This document shows positions 17,881 through 27,254 of a stretch of 64,000 nt of DNA, in pieces. This stretch comes from Eikenella corrodens (GTDB taxonomy: Bacteria > Pseudomonadota > Gammaproteobacteria > Burkholderiales > Neisseriaceae), in contig NZ_LT906482.1 in assembly GCF_900187105.1 (NCBI RefSeq), positions 558,001 through 622,000 of the forward strand, written 5' to 3'. Made by a program: the position numbers and the translations under genes. The notes beneath the pieces were generated by a model. It saw only the letters and a program-made list of their open reading frames with translations, was not told where the DNA came from and did no database searches. The stretch's first letter is position 1. Each line of letters starts with the position of its first letter.

Positions 17881-18061
17881 TGGGTAACCCCGCGAATGCC
17901 GCTTTGGCTCGATTCGCTTGAACCTTGAATCAAGGTTGGCCACTTCCGGCAGTTTCGGGTACGTCCACGAGGAACGCGCACGCCCACCACTCAATCTGCA
18001 GCCTGAAGCGAAATTATTGGTTCAAAGGAATAGTGTGCCTTCACAAACACCGCAGGGTTAT
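17881..18061 (-). ncRNA. ssrS: 6S RNA
   Basis: A roughly 181 nt RNA that binds housekeeping RNA polymerase and mimics an open promoter. The ends pair through AACCCTGCG and CGCGGGGTT. The 3' half contains AACCTTGATTCAAGGTTCAAG and AGCGGCATTCGCGGGG, which align with the conserved E. coli 3' region (CACCTTGAACCAAGGGTTCAAG). A large central bulge follows the TTTGAACCAATAATTTC segment. The position directly downstream of zapA on the same strand is the typical proteobacterial location. Exact ends are estimated. Confidence 0.85.
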
Positions 18062-18078
18062 AAAGAAGAATAATCGGT

Positions 18079-18375
18079 TTACTTTTCCAAATCAAGTGCT
18101 TTATCGCAACTTTCGATCATGGCGCTTATTCTACGCTCAATTTCGCCAATTGCCAAACCATCTTTCGCGCTCATTTTAAGCAGGTCGTGAGTGAGGTTCA
18201 GTGCGGCCATAATCACGATTTTATCGGTTTCCACAATCCGGCCGGAAGATTGGATCACGCCGATTTTCTGGTTCAGCATATGCACCGCCTGCAGCAAGGT
18301 TTCTTTCTCGCTGTTGGGCGTACCGATGTTGAACTGGCGCCCCAGGATATCCACATTGACTTGTTCGATACTCAT
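18079..18375 (-). CDS. zapA: Cell division protein ZapA
   Basis: A 98-residue FtsZ-ring stabiliser. The N-terminal beta-strand part MSIEQVNVDILGRQFNIGTP is followed by a long helix forming the dimeric/tetrameric coiled coil. Its start overlaps the stop of the upstream coiled-coil gene by 4 nt, so translation is coupled. The 6S RNA gene follows. Confidence 0.93.
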   Translation of the reverse strand: MSIEQVNVDILGRQFNIGTPNSEKETLLQAVHMLNQKIGVIQSSGRIVETDKIVIMAALNLTHDLLKMSAKDGLAIGEIERRISAMIESCDKALDLEK

Positions 18376-18707
18376 ACAACCTGCTCCTTAGCGGCGGGCA
18401 CCGGCAAGCGTTGTAGCAAGGCGCGGATATCCGCGGCACTTTGCTCCAATAGCTTGCGGTAAGCGGCGTTTTCTTGCTGTAGGGCCTCAATCTGGCTGGT
18501 GAGCTCGCGCTCCATGCGTGACATTCTTTCACTATAGGCCAGTTGCAATCCATCCATAGTAGCACGATGATCATGGCGCTGTTTCTGCCAGGCCGCATCC
18601 ATCTCGCTAATTTTTTTGCTCAGCGCCTGCTTTTCACGCACAGCAGCCTGATAACGGCTCCCCAGTGTTTCGATGGAGTTTTGCAAATGTTCAAGTTGAT
18701 TATTCAT
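18372..18707 (-). CDS. Coiled-coil protein adjacent to ZapA (ZapB-like)
   Basis: A 111-residue, almost wholly helical protein rich in Gln, Glu, Lys and Arg, with a heptad pattern from about residue 5 to 95 (EHLQNSIETLGSRY, EREL, QIEALQQENAAY). It resembles small TIGR02449/ZapB-like division proteins in size and context. Placement directly upstream of zapA with a 4 nt overlap supports a role at the Z-ring. ATG at 18707 was taken because residues before it have no coiled-coil character. Confidence 0.7.
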   Translation of the reverse strand: MNNQLEHLQNSIETLGSRYQAAVREKQALSKKISEMDAAWQKQRHDHRATMDGLQLAYSERMSRMERELTSQIEALQQENAAYRKLLEQSAADIRALLQRLPVPAAKEQVV

Positions 18708-18866
18708 GAATCTATCTCTTGCTAAATCTCTGGCTGCCAGAAGCAGCAACCTGGCCGCATTATACTGAAACTTGCGCCATACGGAACAAGCACTGGGAAA
18801 ATTTATAATTAAATACCTTCTGTAAAATCCGCTCGCATTACGATGGCAAGATAGGTTCGGTGGTAA

Positions 18867-19847
18867 TTATTCGCTGCGGATTTCGCGCAGCATCAGCCGC
18901 TCGGCCACATCATTCACATCAATACTGCCGTCTAAAAGCTCGTTCAGGATGCGCGTGATGGGCATTTCAATGCCGAGTTTGGCTGCCTGCGCTCCAGCTT
19001 CTCGGATGGTGTACACGCCTTCGGCCACATGGCCGAGTTCGGACAAAATCACAGGCAGTGGTTTGCCCTCGGCCAGTTTGAGGCCAACTTGTCGGTTACG
19101 CGAAAGCGAGCCGGTGCAGGTGAGGATCAGGTCGCCCATGCCGGCCAAACCCATCAGGGTGGTTTGCTTTGCACCCAAAGCCAGCGCCAGGCGGTTGATT
19201 TCGGCCAAGCCGCGCGTCATCAGGGCAGCACGGGCGTTAAGGCCGTATTGCAGGCCGTCGGCGATGCCCACCGCGATGGCCATCACATTTTTCACTGCAC
19301 CACCCACTCCCACACCCACCATATCGTCGTTGGCATACAGGCGCAGCACGGCGGAGCTGAGCGCGGCGGCGAGTGATTCAATCCAAGCAGTGTTGTCGGA
19401 AGCGAGGGTAACGGCGCAGGGCAGCTGTTGCGCCAATTCTTGGGCAAAACTGGGCCCGGACAAAATACCGATGCGCGGGTTGTCCGGCAGCTCTTCACGC
19501 ACCACTTGGTGCGGCAGCAGGCCGCTGCCTTGCTCGAAACCTTTGCAGGCAGTGAGCACGGGAATATCGCCCCAGCCCCATTGCCGCATGGTTTGCAGGC
19601 TGCCGCGCAAGCCGGCGGTGGGAGTGGCGATGATGACGAGCTCGGGCTTGGGCGGCGGTGTGTCGGCAATGCTGAGCGTTTCAGGGAAGGGAAAATCTTT
19701 CAGGTAGCCTGAGTTGATGCGCTCGGCACGCATGGCGGCAGCATGTTCGGTTTCGCGTGTCCACAGGCAAACTTGCTGGCCGTTTTGGGCAAAGTGGATG
19801 GCCAATGCCGTGCCCCAAGCACCGGCTCCGATGATGCAGATTTGCAT
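18867..19847 (-). CDS. gpsA: Glycerol-3-phosphate dehydrogenase [NAD(P)+]
   Basis: A 326-residue enzyme that reduces dihydroxyacetone phosphate to sn-glycerol-3-phosphate, the backbone of phospholipids. The Rossmann motif is GAGAWG (7-12). Other family pieces are VLSGPSFAQE, GVGVGGAVKNVMAIAVGI with the catalytic lysine, and GLAGMGDLILTCTG. ATG at 19847 is preceded by CAGGAGTACACC. The longer frame from 19883 enters the Correia-like element. An intragenic DUS lies at about 19697-19710. Confidence 0.97.
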   Translation of the reverse strand: MQICIIGAGAWGTALAIHFAQNGQQVCLWTRETEHAAAMRAERINSGYLKDFPFPETLSIADTPPPKPELVIIATPTAGLRGSLQTMRQWGWGDIPVLTACKGFEQGSGLLPHQVVREELPDNPRIGILSGPSFAQELAQQLPCAVTLASDNTAWIESLAAALSSAVLRLYANDDMVGVGVGGAVKNVMAIAVGIADGLQYGLNARAALMTRGLAEINRLALALGAKQTTLMGLAGMGDLILTCTGSLSRNRQVGLKLAEGKPLPVILSELGHVAEGVYTIREAGAQAAKLGIEMPITRILNELLDGSIDVNDVAERLMLREIRSE

Positions 19848-19875
19848 GGTGTACTCCTGTGTTGATTGCTGGTGA

Positions 19876-19983
19876 TAGAGCAAATTAACTTAACTTTCGC
19901 CACTGTGTTGGCCTTACCTTGCCGTGCTATCTGCACTGCCCATCGCTCGCTGTCCGGTATAGGCAGCATGTTAATTTGCTATA
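19876..19983. mobile_element. Degenerate Correia-like element
   Basis: A 108 bp segment with end repeats TAGAGCAAATTAAC and TATAGCAAATTAAC. The interior (ACTGTGTTGGCCTTACCTTG, CTGCACTGCCCATCGCTCGC) is clearly related to the intact copies. It sits directly upstream of gpsA and may carry its promoter. Confidence 0.65.
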
Positions 19984-19984
19984 A

Positions 19985-20056
19985 AGGCTACCTGAAAAAC
20001 GGCAAACGGGTTTTAGCTTTGCAGAAACTCCGCTTCGTTGCGTTTTCAGGTAGCCT
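19985..20056. repeat. DUS-bounded repeat element
   Basis: Inverted uptake sequences enclose a core with tttagctttgcagaaactcc. It abuts the Correia-like element and follows the fabF stop. Confidence 0.6.
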
Positions 20057-20082
20057 TTTATACTCTAAATACCGGTGCTTAA

Positions 20083-21330
20083 TCAGCCGTTAAAGCGTTT
20101 GAACGCAAGCGTGCCGTTGGTGCCGCCGAAACCGAATGAGTTGGAAATGGCTGCACGGATGGGCAGGTCGCGGGCTTCGTTGGCGCAGTAATCCAAATCA
20201 CAGCCGCCTTCAATGTCTTGCTCGAAGATATTGATGGTGGGCGGTGATTTTTGATGGTACAGCGCCAACACGGAATACACGGCTTCCACACCGCCGGCAC
20301 CGCCGAGCAGGTGGCCGGTCATGGATTTGGTGGAATTAACCACCAGTTTTTTGGCGTGCTCGCCGAAGGCAAGTTTCAGCGCAGTGGTTTCGTTGGCATC
20401 GCCCAGCGGGGTAGACGTGCCGTGCGCGTTCACATAATCAATGTCGCTCGGATTGAGACCGGCATCTTTCAGGGCGCGGGCCACGGCCAAGGCTGGGCCT
20501 TCGGCATTCGGCGCGGTAATGTGGTGCGCATCGGAGCTCATGCCGAAACCGGCCAGTTCGGCGTAGATTTTCGCGCCGCGTTTTTTGGCGTGTTCGTATT
20601 CTTCCAGCACCAGCACGCCGGCACCTTCGCCCATCACGAAGCCATCGCGGTCTTTATCCCACGGGCGGGAAGCAGTCGCGGGGTCGTCATTGCGGGTAGA
20701 CAACGCTTTCATGGCGGCAAAACCGCCCACACCAAGCATACACACCGCGCCTTCGGCACCGCCGGCCACCATCACGTCGGCATCGCCGTATTGAATCATG
20801 CGGGCGGCATCGCCGATGCAGTGCGCACCAGTGGTACAGGCAGACACTATGCCGTAGCTGGGGCCTTGATAGCCTTTAAGGATGGTAACGTGGCCGGCAA
20901 TCAGATTGATCAACGAGCCAGGAATAAAGAAGGGGTTGATGCGGCGCGGGCCGTTTTCGTGCACCACGATGCCGGTTTCCTCAATCGAAGGCAAGCCGCC
21001 GATGCCGGAACCGATATTCACGCCCACGCGGGTTTTATCCAAGGCGGCGTAGTCATCCAGCCCGGCGTCGGCCACCGCCTGCAAGGCAGCGGCGATGCCG
21101 TAGTGGATAAAGGCATCCATGCGGCGCGCTTCTTTGGCGCCGATGTAATCGCCGATTTGAAAATCTTTCACTTCGCCGGCAATTTGGGCGCTCAGTTCGC
21201 CCGCGTCAAAACGGGTAATCCGGCCAATGCCGCTCACGCCGGCCAACAGGTTTTGCCAGGCATCGGCCACGTTGTTGCCCACCGGGGAAATCTGCCCCAG
21301 CCCGGTTACCACCACTCTTCTCTGACTCAT
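20083..21330 (-). CDS. fabF: 3-oxoacyl-[ACP] synthase II
   Basis: A 415-residue condensing enzyme of fatty-acid elongation. The Cys-His-His triad is C165 (VSACTTGAH), H303 ([11 protein letters not shown]) and H340 ([13 protein letters not shown]). Start [18 protein letters not shown] is typical. It lies about 120 nt behind acpP, with an intrinsic terminator between, so it is probably expressed at a lower level from acpP read-through. Confidence 0.98.
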   Translation of the reverse strand: MSQRRVVVTGLGQISPVGNNVADAWQNLLAGVSGIGRITRFDAGELSAQIAGEVKDFQIGDYIGAKEARRMDAFIHYGIAAALQAVADAGLDDYAALDKTRVGVNIGSGIGGLPSIEETGIVVHENGPRRINPFFIPGSLINLIAGHVTILKGYQGPSYGIVSACTTGAHCIGDAARMIQYGDADVMVAGGAEGAVCMLGVGGFAAMKALSTRNDDPATASRPWDKDRDGFVMGEGAGVLVLEEYEHAKKRGAKIYAELAGFGMSSDAHHITAPNAEGPALAVARALKDAGLNPSDIDYVNAHGTSTPLGDANETTALKLAFGEHAKKLVVNSTKSMTGHLLGGAGGVEAVYSVLALYHQKSPPTINIFEQDIEGGCDLDYCANEARDLPIRAAISNSFGFGGTNGTLAFKRFNG

Positions 21331-21377
21331 GATTGTTTATCTATCCTTCGGCCTGCCCGAAAGCAGCCGCAATAACA

Positions 21378-21418
21378 AAAACCCCTGCCCTTGGCGGGAA
21401 ATGCGCCGGGGCAGAGGC
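21378..21418 (-). terminator. Intrinsic terminator/attenuator between acpP and fabF
   Basis: On the minus strand, CCTCTGCCC pairs with GGGCAGGGG around an inner GGCG/CGCC stem, followed by five U (21382-21378). It would end most acpP transcripts and let a fraction continue into fabF. Confidence 0.7.
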
Positions 21419-21447
21419 TGATATTCTGCTGTTAAACCTGCTGCCGA

Positions 21448-21684
21448 TTAGTTGGAGCGGGAAGTAACGAAGTCAATGGCTTGTTGAACGGTAGTGATTT
21501 TTTCAGCTTCTTCATCGGGGATGTCGCAGCCGAAAGCTTCTTCCAAAGCCATTACCAGCTCAACCACGTCCAGAGAGTCAGCGCCCAAATCTTCGCTGAA
21601 AGAAGATTCGTTTTTCACTTCGCTTTCGCTCTTACCCAATTGTTCGGCAACGATTTTCTTCACACGTTGTTCGATATTTTCCAT
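21448..21684 (-). CDS. acpP: Acyl carrier protein
   Basis: A 78-residue acidic carrier. The phosphopantetheine attachment site is S37 in [10 protein letters not shown]. It shuttles acyl chains for fatty acid, lipid A and phospholipid synthesis. The gene is upstream of fabF, the usual arrangement. Confidence 0.98.
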   Translation of the reverse strand: MENIEQRVKKIVAEQLGKSESEVKNESSFSEDLGADSLDVVELVMALEEAFGCDIPDEEAEKITTVQQAIDFVTSRSN

Positions 21685-21746
21685 TGCGGGGTCCTTGTCC
21701 TTAAATAAACGGGGAAAAATTTTAAAGGTAGTTCTCTAAAAATGGC

Positions 21747-21775
21747 ATTGTAACGGATTTATATGCGTTTTGCTA
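21747..21775 (-). promoter_or_regulatory. Predicted acpP promoter
   Basis: On the minus strand, TAGCAA (21775-21770), a 17 nt spacer and TACAAT (21752-21747), about 60 nt before the start codon. The -10 is good and the -35 weak. Confidence 0.4.
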
Positions 21776-21961
21776 TCCATGCCCTGCAAAGATTTTGAGG
21801 CTACCTGAAAATAACGGTGCGCATATTAGCATAGCGCACGGCCTTTGCAAACTACGCCAAAAAGCCGATATAAACAGGCAATAGCAGGCATCTGCCTTTA
21901 TAGTGAAATTTCAGCAACTGCTGCAGCATTAGCCAGCCCGATATCCGCTGCCACTATTCCG

Positions 21962-23980
21962 CTATTTGCATACTGTTTGCCGCAAAAACACCAACACAGC
22001 AGCCAGCTCGGCGGCCACTTCTTCCTGCGAGGCATTGCCCGCATGCCCGCCGGCTTCGGGAGCGTAGAGGCGGCTATTCACGCCGATTTCACGCAGGCGG
22101 GCGTGGAATTTGAGCGCATGGGCGGGATGCACACGGTCGTCGCTCAGATTGGTGGTGATGAGGGCGGGCGGGTAGGTTTGGCCATCGTACAGATTATGGT
22201 AGGGCGAAAGTTTTTTCAGGTAGCCTCTATCCGGCTCGGCATCGGGATTGCCGTATTCTTCCTGCCACGAAGCGCCGGCTAAGAGGTGCGGATAGCGCAA
22301 CATATCGGTGAGCGGCACTTCGCACACCATGCCGCCAATACTCTGCGGCGCGGCACAATAAGCAGCGGCGCATACTAATCCGCCGTTGCTGCCGCCCTGC
22401 AACACGATGCGTTCGGGTGCAGACAAACCGCGCGCGGCCAAATCCTGCGCCACGGCCACCAAATCTTCCACGCTCTTATGTTTGCGTGCCGCGCCTTGGG
22501 CGGCAGCGTGCCAAGCCGGGCCGAATTCGCCGCCGCCCCGTATATTGGCCAACACAAACGCACCACCCTGCGCAAGCCAATGCCGGCCGATGATGCCCAA
22601 ATAATGCGGCAGTTCCGGCACACCGAAGCCGCCGTAGGCATACACCAGCGCGGGCGCGTCCGGCTCACCACCGCCCACGTGATAATACGGAATGCGCTCG
22701 CCATCGGCCGACACCGCGTGCAACTGCCGCACGCTCAACCCCTCCGGATCAAACTGCGCAGGCTGGCGACGCATCACACACCACTCCTGCCGATGCAGAT
22801 CCAGCGTATAGAGCGTGAGCGGGGAAAGGAAGCTGCTGGCCGCGATATACAGCACATCGCCGCCCCAAGGCTGGTCGGCAAACTCCAGCACTCCCGCTCC
22901 CTCCAGCGGCAGTTCGGGCACTTCGGCCGGCTGCCACTGCCCCTGCTGCAAACGCCAAGCCTTGAGGCTACCTGAAACATTATCCAGCAAGGTAGCCGCC
23001 ACAAAATGGCGCGTGGTTTCCACGCCCTCCACCGACTGTCCCGCCTGCGGCGCAAACAGGCATTGCGCCTGCCCCAGCACGCCCTTGTTCAGCTTCACCG
23101 CCACCAGGCTGCCCGCCGCATAGCTTTGATTGGCCCGCAGCCAGTCGTGCTTGAGCAACACCAGCAGCCAGCCGCCCAAATAACCGCAAATTTCGCAAGT
23201 TTCAGGCAGCCCCAAAGGCAGCAGCACTCCGTCGGAGGCTACCTGAAAATATCGGCGGCTGAAAAAGCCCGTGCTTTCTTCCAGCAAATCCAGCGGCGCA
23301 CCCTGCGCATCCAGATAACGCCAAGCGTGCACCCACACCGACTCCGCCGCCGTTTGCAGCAGCGGCTGCGCCTCCTCGAAGCTCTGCCCGCGCCGCAACA
23401 GCCACGCCTCGCGCGGATAGCCCGAAGCCGTGAGCTGGCGCTCGTCCCAAGCCGGGCACACCCACACGCTGTCTTCATCACGCCAGGCAATATGGTTTTT
23501 GCCCGCCGGAAAGTGAAACCCGTTGGGCACCACTTGGCGCGTTTCCAAATCGAATTCCAGCGTAAACGCCGCATCGCCGCCGCCCGGGCTGAGCGAGAGC
23601 AACACCCGATTCGGCTGCTCCACATAGTGCGACACGCCGTCTAAATACACATCCTCGCCCAGCACCTCATCGAAATCCGCCACCGAAAACAACACCTCCC
23701 ATTCCGGCAGACCGGCACGGTACGAAGCCGCGCTGCACACGCGGTACACGCCCTTTGAAAACTCCTCGCTCTGATAAAAGTGATACATCCGCGCGCGGTG
23801 CTCCTGGCAAAACGGAATCTGCTGCTCGTCTTGCAACACCTCCAAAATATCGCGGCGCAGCGGCTCGTAATCCGGCCGGCTCTCCAGCCAGGCTTGCGTT
23901 TGCGCATGTTCGGCAGCGGCAAAAGCAGCGGTTTCGGGAGCATTGAGATTTTCAAACACGGCATAACGGTCGGCAGACAT
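21962..23980 (-). CDS. Prolyl oligopeptidase family serine peptidase (S9)
   Basis: A 672-residue cytosolic-looking peptidase without a signal peptide. The N-terminal part is the beta-propeller that restricts access to peptides. The C-terminal alpha/beta-hydrolase domain has S531 (GGSNGG), D614 (SDDRVHPAHA) and H646 (EAGGHAGN). Likely substrates are short proline-containing peptides. Two in-frame uptake sequences (near 22218 and 22968) lie inside the gene. It is monocistronic, ending close to a short AT-rich spacer. Confidence 0.9.
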   Translation of the reverse strand: MSADRYAVFENLNAPETAAFAAAEHAQTQAWLESRPDYEPLRRDILEVLQDEQQIPFCQEHRARMYHFYQSEEFSKGVYRVCSAASYRAGLPEWEVLFSVADFDEVLGEDVYLDGVSHYVEQPNRVLLSLSPGGGDAAFTLEFDLETRQVVPNGFHFPAGKNHIAWRDEDSVWVCPAWDERQLTASGYPREAWLLRRGQSFEEAQPLLQTAAESVWVHAWRYLDAQGAPLDLLEESTGFFSRRYFQVASDGVLLPLGLPETCEICGYLGGWLLVLLKHDWLRANQSYAAGSLVAVKLNKGVLGQAQCLFAPQAGQSVEGVETTRHFVAATLLDNVSGSLKAWRLQQGQWQPAEVPELPLEGAGVLEFADQPWGGDVLYIAASSFLSPLTLYTLDLHRQEWCVMRRQPAQFDPEGLSVRQLHAVSADGERIPYYHVGGGEPDAPALVYAYGGFGVPELPHYLGIIGRHWLAQGGAFVLANIRGGGEFGPAWHAAAQGAARKHKSVEDLVAVAQDLAARGLSAPERIVLQGGSNGGLVCAAAYCAAPQSIGGMVCEVPLTDMLRYPHLLAGASWQEEYGNPDAEPDRGYLKKLSPYHNLYDGQTYPPALITTNLSDDRVHPAHALKFHARLREIGVNSRLYAPEAGGHAGNASQEEVAAELAAVLVFLRQTVCK

Positions 23981-24132
23981 TTTCAGGTAGCCTTTGGCGG
24001 GTGGTTTCGGAAGGCGGGCATTGTAGCAGTATTGGCGAGAAGGAAAGAGAAAGGCTACCTGAAAAGTGTACCGTGATTTTAACTACATTAGCGGTTCGCG
24101 CTTTCAGGTAGCCTTTGTCCTGCCGCTTGGTG

Positions 24133-24696
24133 TTACACGCGGCGGATGCTGTCTTTGTAGTGTCCGGCGCGTTCGCCGCCGATCAGACGCGGGCGGCTGG
24201 CCAGGGCGCAGACGTGGGCGGCGCCCAGTTCGCGCTGTTGCGGGCGCAGGGGGATTTGCACGTGTTTGATGTGCATACCGATGGAGGTGTCGCCGATGTC
24301 GAGCCCGGCGTGGGCGGTGATGAATTCCACTTCCACCGGGTCGCGCATATATTTGAAGGCAGCCAGCTGCGCACTGCCGCCTGCGTGCAGGCCGGGCAAT
24401 ACGTTCACGATTTCCAGCCCGTATTTTTCGGCCAACTCACGCTCCACGGCCAAGGCGCGGTTGATGTGCTCGCAGCCTTGCACGACGAGGTAGATTTTGC
24501 GTTCGTTCAGGATGTCGAGCAGGGTTTTCACGATCACTTCGCCCACTTCCTGATTGGAATTCTTGCCGATGCGGCCGCCGATCACTTCGCTGGTAGAAAG
24601 GCCGAGCACGAAAATCTGCCCTTCGCCGATGGCGGATTGGTGCAGTATATCAAGCGCAAGGGCGCGGGTTTGTTCGGCTAATTGGGTTAGATCCAT
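24133..24696 (-). CDS. DUF436/TIGR01440 family protein (YwlG-like)
   Basis: A 187-residue protein of the conserved YwlG family. Recognisable pieces are [20 protein letters not shown] (29-48), [31 protein letters not shown] and the C-terminal [20 protein letters not shown]. The biochemical function is not established. It stands alone, bounded by DUS elements on both sides. Confidence 0.9.
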   Translation of the reverse strand: MDLTQLAEQTRALALDILHQSAIGEGQIFVLGLSTSEVIGGRIGKNSNQEVGEVIVKTLLDILNERKIYLVVQGCEHINRALAVERELAEKYGLEIVNVLPGLHAGGSAQLAAFKYMRDPVEVEFITAHAGLDIGDTSIGMHIKHVQIPLRPQQRELGAAHVCALASRPRLIGGERAGHYKDSIRRV

Positions 24697-24812
24697 GAGA
24701 TGCCTCCTTCGTTGTGTTGCCGCACTCTAAATTCAGCGGTCAGAGAGATTCTAACAGCTTCGTGCGGCGGCGGTTTTGATGGAGGCTAAGATACGGCTCG
24801 GCGGTTGGCAAA

Positions 24813-24838
24813 AGGCTACCTGAAATTTCAGGTAGCCT
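24813..24838. terminator. DUS-palindrome hairpin
   Basis: A 26 bp palindrome of two abutting uptake sequences lies 22 nt past the recR stop and is likely its terminator. Confidence 0.7.
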
Positions 24839-24860
24839 CTTTTCCTTTCCTGCCCACTGG

Positions 24861-25487
24861 CTATTCTTCCTCCCCGCCCAGCTCTTTCACCAGCCGCCGT
24901 TCATACACGGATTGCGCCAGCGTGCCGGCGTCGATGTATTCCAGCTCGCTGCCCAGCGGCATGCCCTGAGCCAGGCGGCTCACTCGGTAGGGCAGGTTTT
25001 TGAACAGCTCGGCCAGCACATAGGCGGTGGCGTTGCCTTCGGGAGTGAAGGCGGTGGCGATGATCACTTCTTCCACTTCGCTCTCTTGCAGGCGGGCAAC
25101 CAGTTTGTCGAGCGCGATATGCTGCAAATCCATGCCCTGCGCGGGGCTGATTTGCCCCATGAGCACGAAATAGAGGCCGTCGTGGCAATGGGCGGCTTCC
25201 ATGCCGGCCACGTCGGCGGGCAGGTGCACAATCATCAGGCGGCGGCCGTCGCGCGCGGGGTCGGCGCAGATGGCGCAAAGCTCGCCTTCGCAGAAGGTGT
25301 TGCACAGGCGGCAATGCTGCACGGCGGTGAGGGCATGCTGCAGGGCGGCGGCCAGCTCGGCAGCGCCTTCGCGCTTGTGGCGCAGCAGCTCGTAGGCCAT
25401 GCGGCGGGCGGATTTGGGGCCGACGTTGGGCAAAACTTCGAGGGCTTGGGTGAGGCGGGTGAAGGCGTCGGTTTTTTTGCGGGTCAT
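24861..25487 (-). CDS. recR: Recombination mediator protein RecR
   Basis: A 208-residue protein that helps load RecA with RecF/RecO at gaps. It has an N-terminal helix-hairpin-helix (LPNVGPKSARRMAYELL, about 19-35), a zinc finger with C59-x2-C62 and C71-x2-C74, then the Toprim domain and a C-terminal ring segment. ATG at 25487 begins MTRKKTDAFTRL. The longer frame from 25514 starts within a DUS and overlaps the upstream gene. No dnaX or ybaB is adjacent. Confidence 0.95.
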   Translation of the reverse strand: MTRKKTDAFTRLTQALEVLPNVGPKSARRMAYELLRHKREGAAELAAALQHALTAVQHCRLCNTFCEGELCAICADPARDGRRLMIVHLPADVAGMEAAHCHDGLYFVLMGQISPAQGMDLQHIALDKLVARLQESEVEEVIIATAFTPEGNATAYVLAELFKNLPYRVSRLAQGMPLGSELEYIDAGTLAQSVYERRLVKELGGEEE

Positions 25488-25510
25488 AGTTTGGGTTTCA
25501 GGTAGCCTGC

Positions 25511-25993
25511 TCACTCTTCCGGGTCGGTATGCAGGTAAGACAGGAATTCTGTGAACGAATCGGCGATTAGGATGGTGTTTTTCACGAAGTTGGCTTCCGT
25601 GCTGATGTTATCGCTCCACACGTCACGCACATAGTAGTAAATCCTGCCGCTGTTTTTGTGCAGGCAAATGTAGTTGCCACCCCAATCAAAGGCGTAGGGG
25701 ATTAAGTCGGGCGGCACTTCCATTTTTCCCCATTCGTTTACCGCCCTGCCTTCCAAGGTAAAGTCGGGGTCGTCACCAAAATCGCGGACGTATTTGACGG
25801 CAATGAAATCTCTGATTTCGATATAGTCGTAATCGATGTTTGGGTTTTCAAATATAGGTTTGTTGGGTGTGCCGCCGTTCCACTTCAGATAGTGCGCCTT
25901 AAAGTCTGCGGGGAAGAAGACCCCTAATTTGTTTTCCACTTCCCGAATTTCTTGTTCGGAAATATTTTTTTCGCAATCGTGAAATTCCAGCAT
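25511..25993 (-). CDS. SMI1/KNR4 (SUKH) family protein
   Basis: A 160-residue protein with the SUKH pattern: an N-terminal helix ISEQEIREVENKLGVFFPAD (11-30), YLKWNGGTPN, a central strand region IPYAFDWGGNYICLH (about 101-115) and a C-terminal FTEFLSYLH. This resembles the SUKH-1 group, often immunity proteins for toxin systems. No cognate toxin is nearby. ATG at 25993 is preceded by CAGGAGGCGGCACAAAA. The coding region is AT-richer than recR and the carboxypeptidase gene on either side. Confidence 0.85.
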   Translation of the reverse strand: MLEFHDCEKNISEQEIREVENKLGVFFPADFKAHYLKWNGGTPNKPIFENPNIDYDYIEIRDFIAVKYVRDFGDDPDFTLEGRAVNEWGKMEVPPDLIPYAFDWGGNYICLHKNSGRIYYYVRDVWSDNISTEANFVKNTILIADSFTEFLSYLHTDPEE

Positions 25994-26069
25994 TTTTGTG
26001 CCGCCTCCTGAATCAATCGGTATGTTTTCAGGTAGCCTTTCTTTGGTCAGGCTACCTGAAATCCTGCGG

Positions 26070-27254
26070 CTATTCGCTGGCTTCGCTGCTGTCTTCCGCT
26101 GCGGCCGGGCTGTCGGACGAGGGTGGGGGCGGCAGCAGGTTGTTGAGCGTGAGGGCGGCGGGGTTGAGCGTGGGATGTCCGCTGAAGGAGGCACTGTAGC
26201 CGCCGGTGCTGTTGCCGCGGATGGTGGTTTGCACGCCCAACGGGAAGGTGGCGAGGTCGCTGATGTGGCCGAAGGGAAAGCCGGTGAGCACGGGGATGCC
26301 GCTGATGCGGCGCAGGGTGCGGATCACGCTGGAGAGGTCGTAGCCGCCGTCGTACACGTCGCGCGCGCTGCCCATGCGGAAGTTGCCGAGCACGATGGCC
26401 TGTTGCCGTTTGAGGATGCCGGCCAGATGCAGGGTTTGCAGCATACGTTCGAGGCGGTAGGGCTGTTCGCCCACGTCTTCGAGGAAGAGGATGCCGCCTT
26501 CGGGCTGCGGCAGGTAGGCCGAGCCGGCCAGGGAGGCAATCACGCTGAGGTTGCCGCCCCACATGGTGCCGTGCAGGGTGGGCACGTTGGCGGCCTGTAC
26601 TTCCGATACTTGAATGCTCAAATCGGCGCGGGTGCTGCCGTCGATAAAGGCTTGCATGGTGTATACCGAGGGCTGGGCTTTGCCGAAACCGCTATAAAGC
26701 ATGGGGCCGGCAAAGCTGCACATATTGCCTTGGGCGAGCAGGGCGAGCTGGATGGCGCACACGTCGCTGAAGCCGAAAAGCTGGGTGCCGTGTTCGCGCA
26801 TACGTGCGCCAAGCGATGGCCAGTCGATATGGGGCAGCAGGCGTACTGCGCCGTAGCCGCCGCGCATGCCCATCAGCACTTGCGGGGTGGGTACTTTGCC
26901 GGAAGCCACATCTTGGAAATCGGCGATGCGTTCGGCATCTGTGCCGGCAAACCGCTGGCTGCGGCGCTCCACGGCCTGCTGGTTGGTGATGGTGAAGCCG
27001 GCGTTATACAGGCGCAACAGCCCGGCCTGCGCCTGTTCGGCTCGGGGCGCGAAGCCGGAAGGAGCTACCACGCGCAAGGTGGTGCCGCTACCGCTGCGGG
27101 CGGGGCGTGCCGGTGTATTGCCGCTGCCGGTTCTGTTTTGGTTGGACGGCGATACGGGCATCGCCGGCGTACTGCACGCCTGCAACACGCCTGCCCCGGC
27201 CAGAGTGGCGGAGGCGCTGAGAAAACGGCGGCGGGAAAGATGGGGGAACAGCAT
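26070..27254 (-). CDS. ldcA: LD-carboxypeptidase (peptidase S66), predicted Tat lipoprotein
   Basis: A 394-residue enzyme that cleaves the terminal D-alanine from murein tetrapeptides during peptidoglycan recycling. The N-terminus has a twin-arginine-like motif (SRRRFLSA, 7-14) and a lipobox VLQAC (C27), then a disordered linker to about residue 58. Catalytic features are MRGGYGAVRLLPHIDW and S163 in GFSD. Most LdcA enzymes are cytoplasmic, so an exported lipoprotein form implies action in the periplasm. The tail is Ser/Pro/Ala/Glu-rich. ATG at 27254 is chosen because it starts the signal sequence. Confidence 0.85.
   Translation of the reverse strand: MLFPHLSRRRFLSASATLAGAGVLQACSTPAMPVSPSNQNRTGSGNTPARPARSGSGTTLRVVAPSGFAPRAEQAQAGLLRLYNAGFTITNQQAVERRSQRFAGTDAERIADFQDVASGKVPTPQVLMGMRGGYGAVRLLPHIDWPSLGARMREHGTQLFGFSDVCAIQLALLAQGNMCSFAGPMLYSGFGKAQPSVYTMQAFIDGSTRADLSIQVSEVQAANVPTLHGTMWGGNLSVIASLAGSAYLPQPEGGILFLEDVGEQPYRLERMLQTLHLAGILKRQQAIVLGNFRMGSARDVYDGGYDLSSVIRTLRRISGIPVLTGFPFGHISDLATFPLGVQTTIRGNSTGGYSASFSGHPTLNPAALTLNNLLPPPPSSDSPAAAEDSSEASE

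Noticed and set aside
20251-21375. A 374-codon plus-strand frame opposite fabF
   Set aside because: Antisense shadow. It also runs through the acpP-fabF terminator region.
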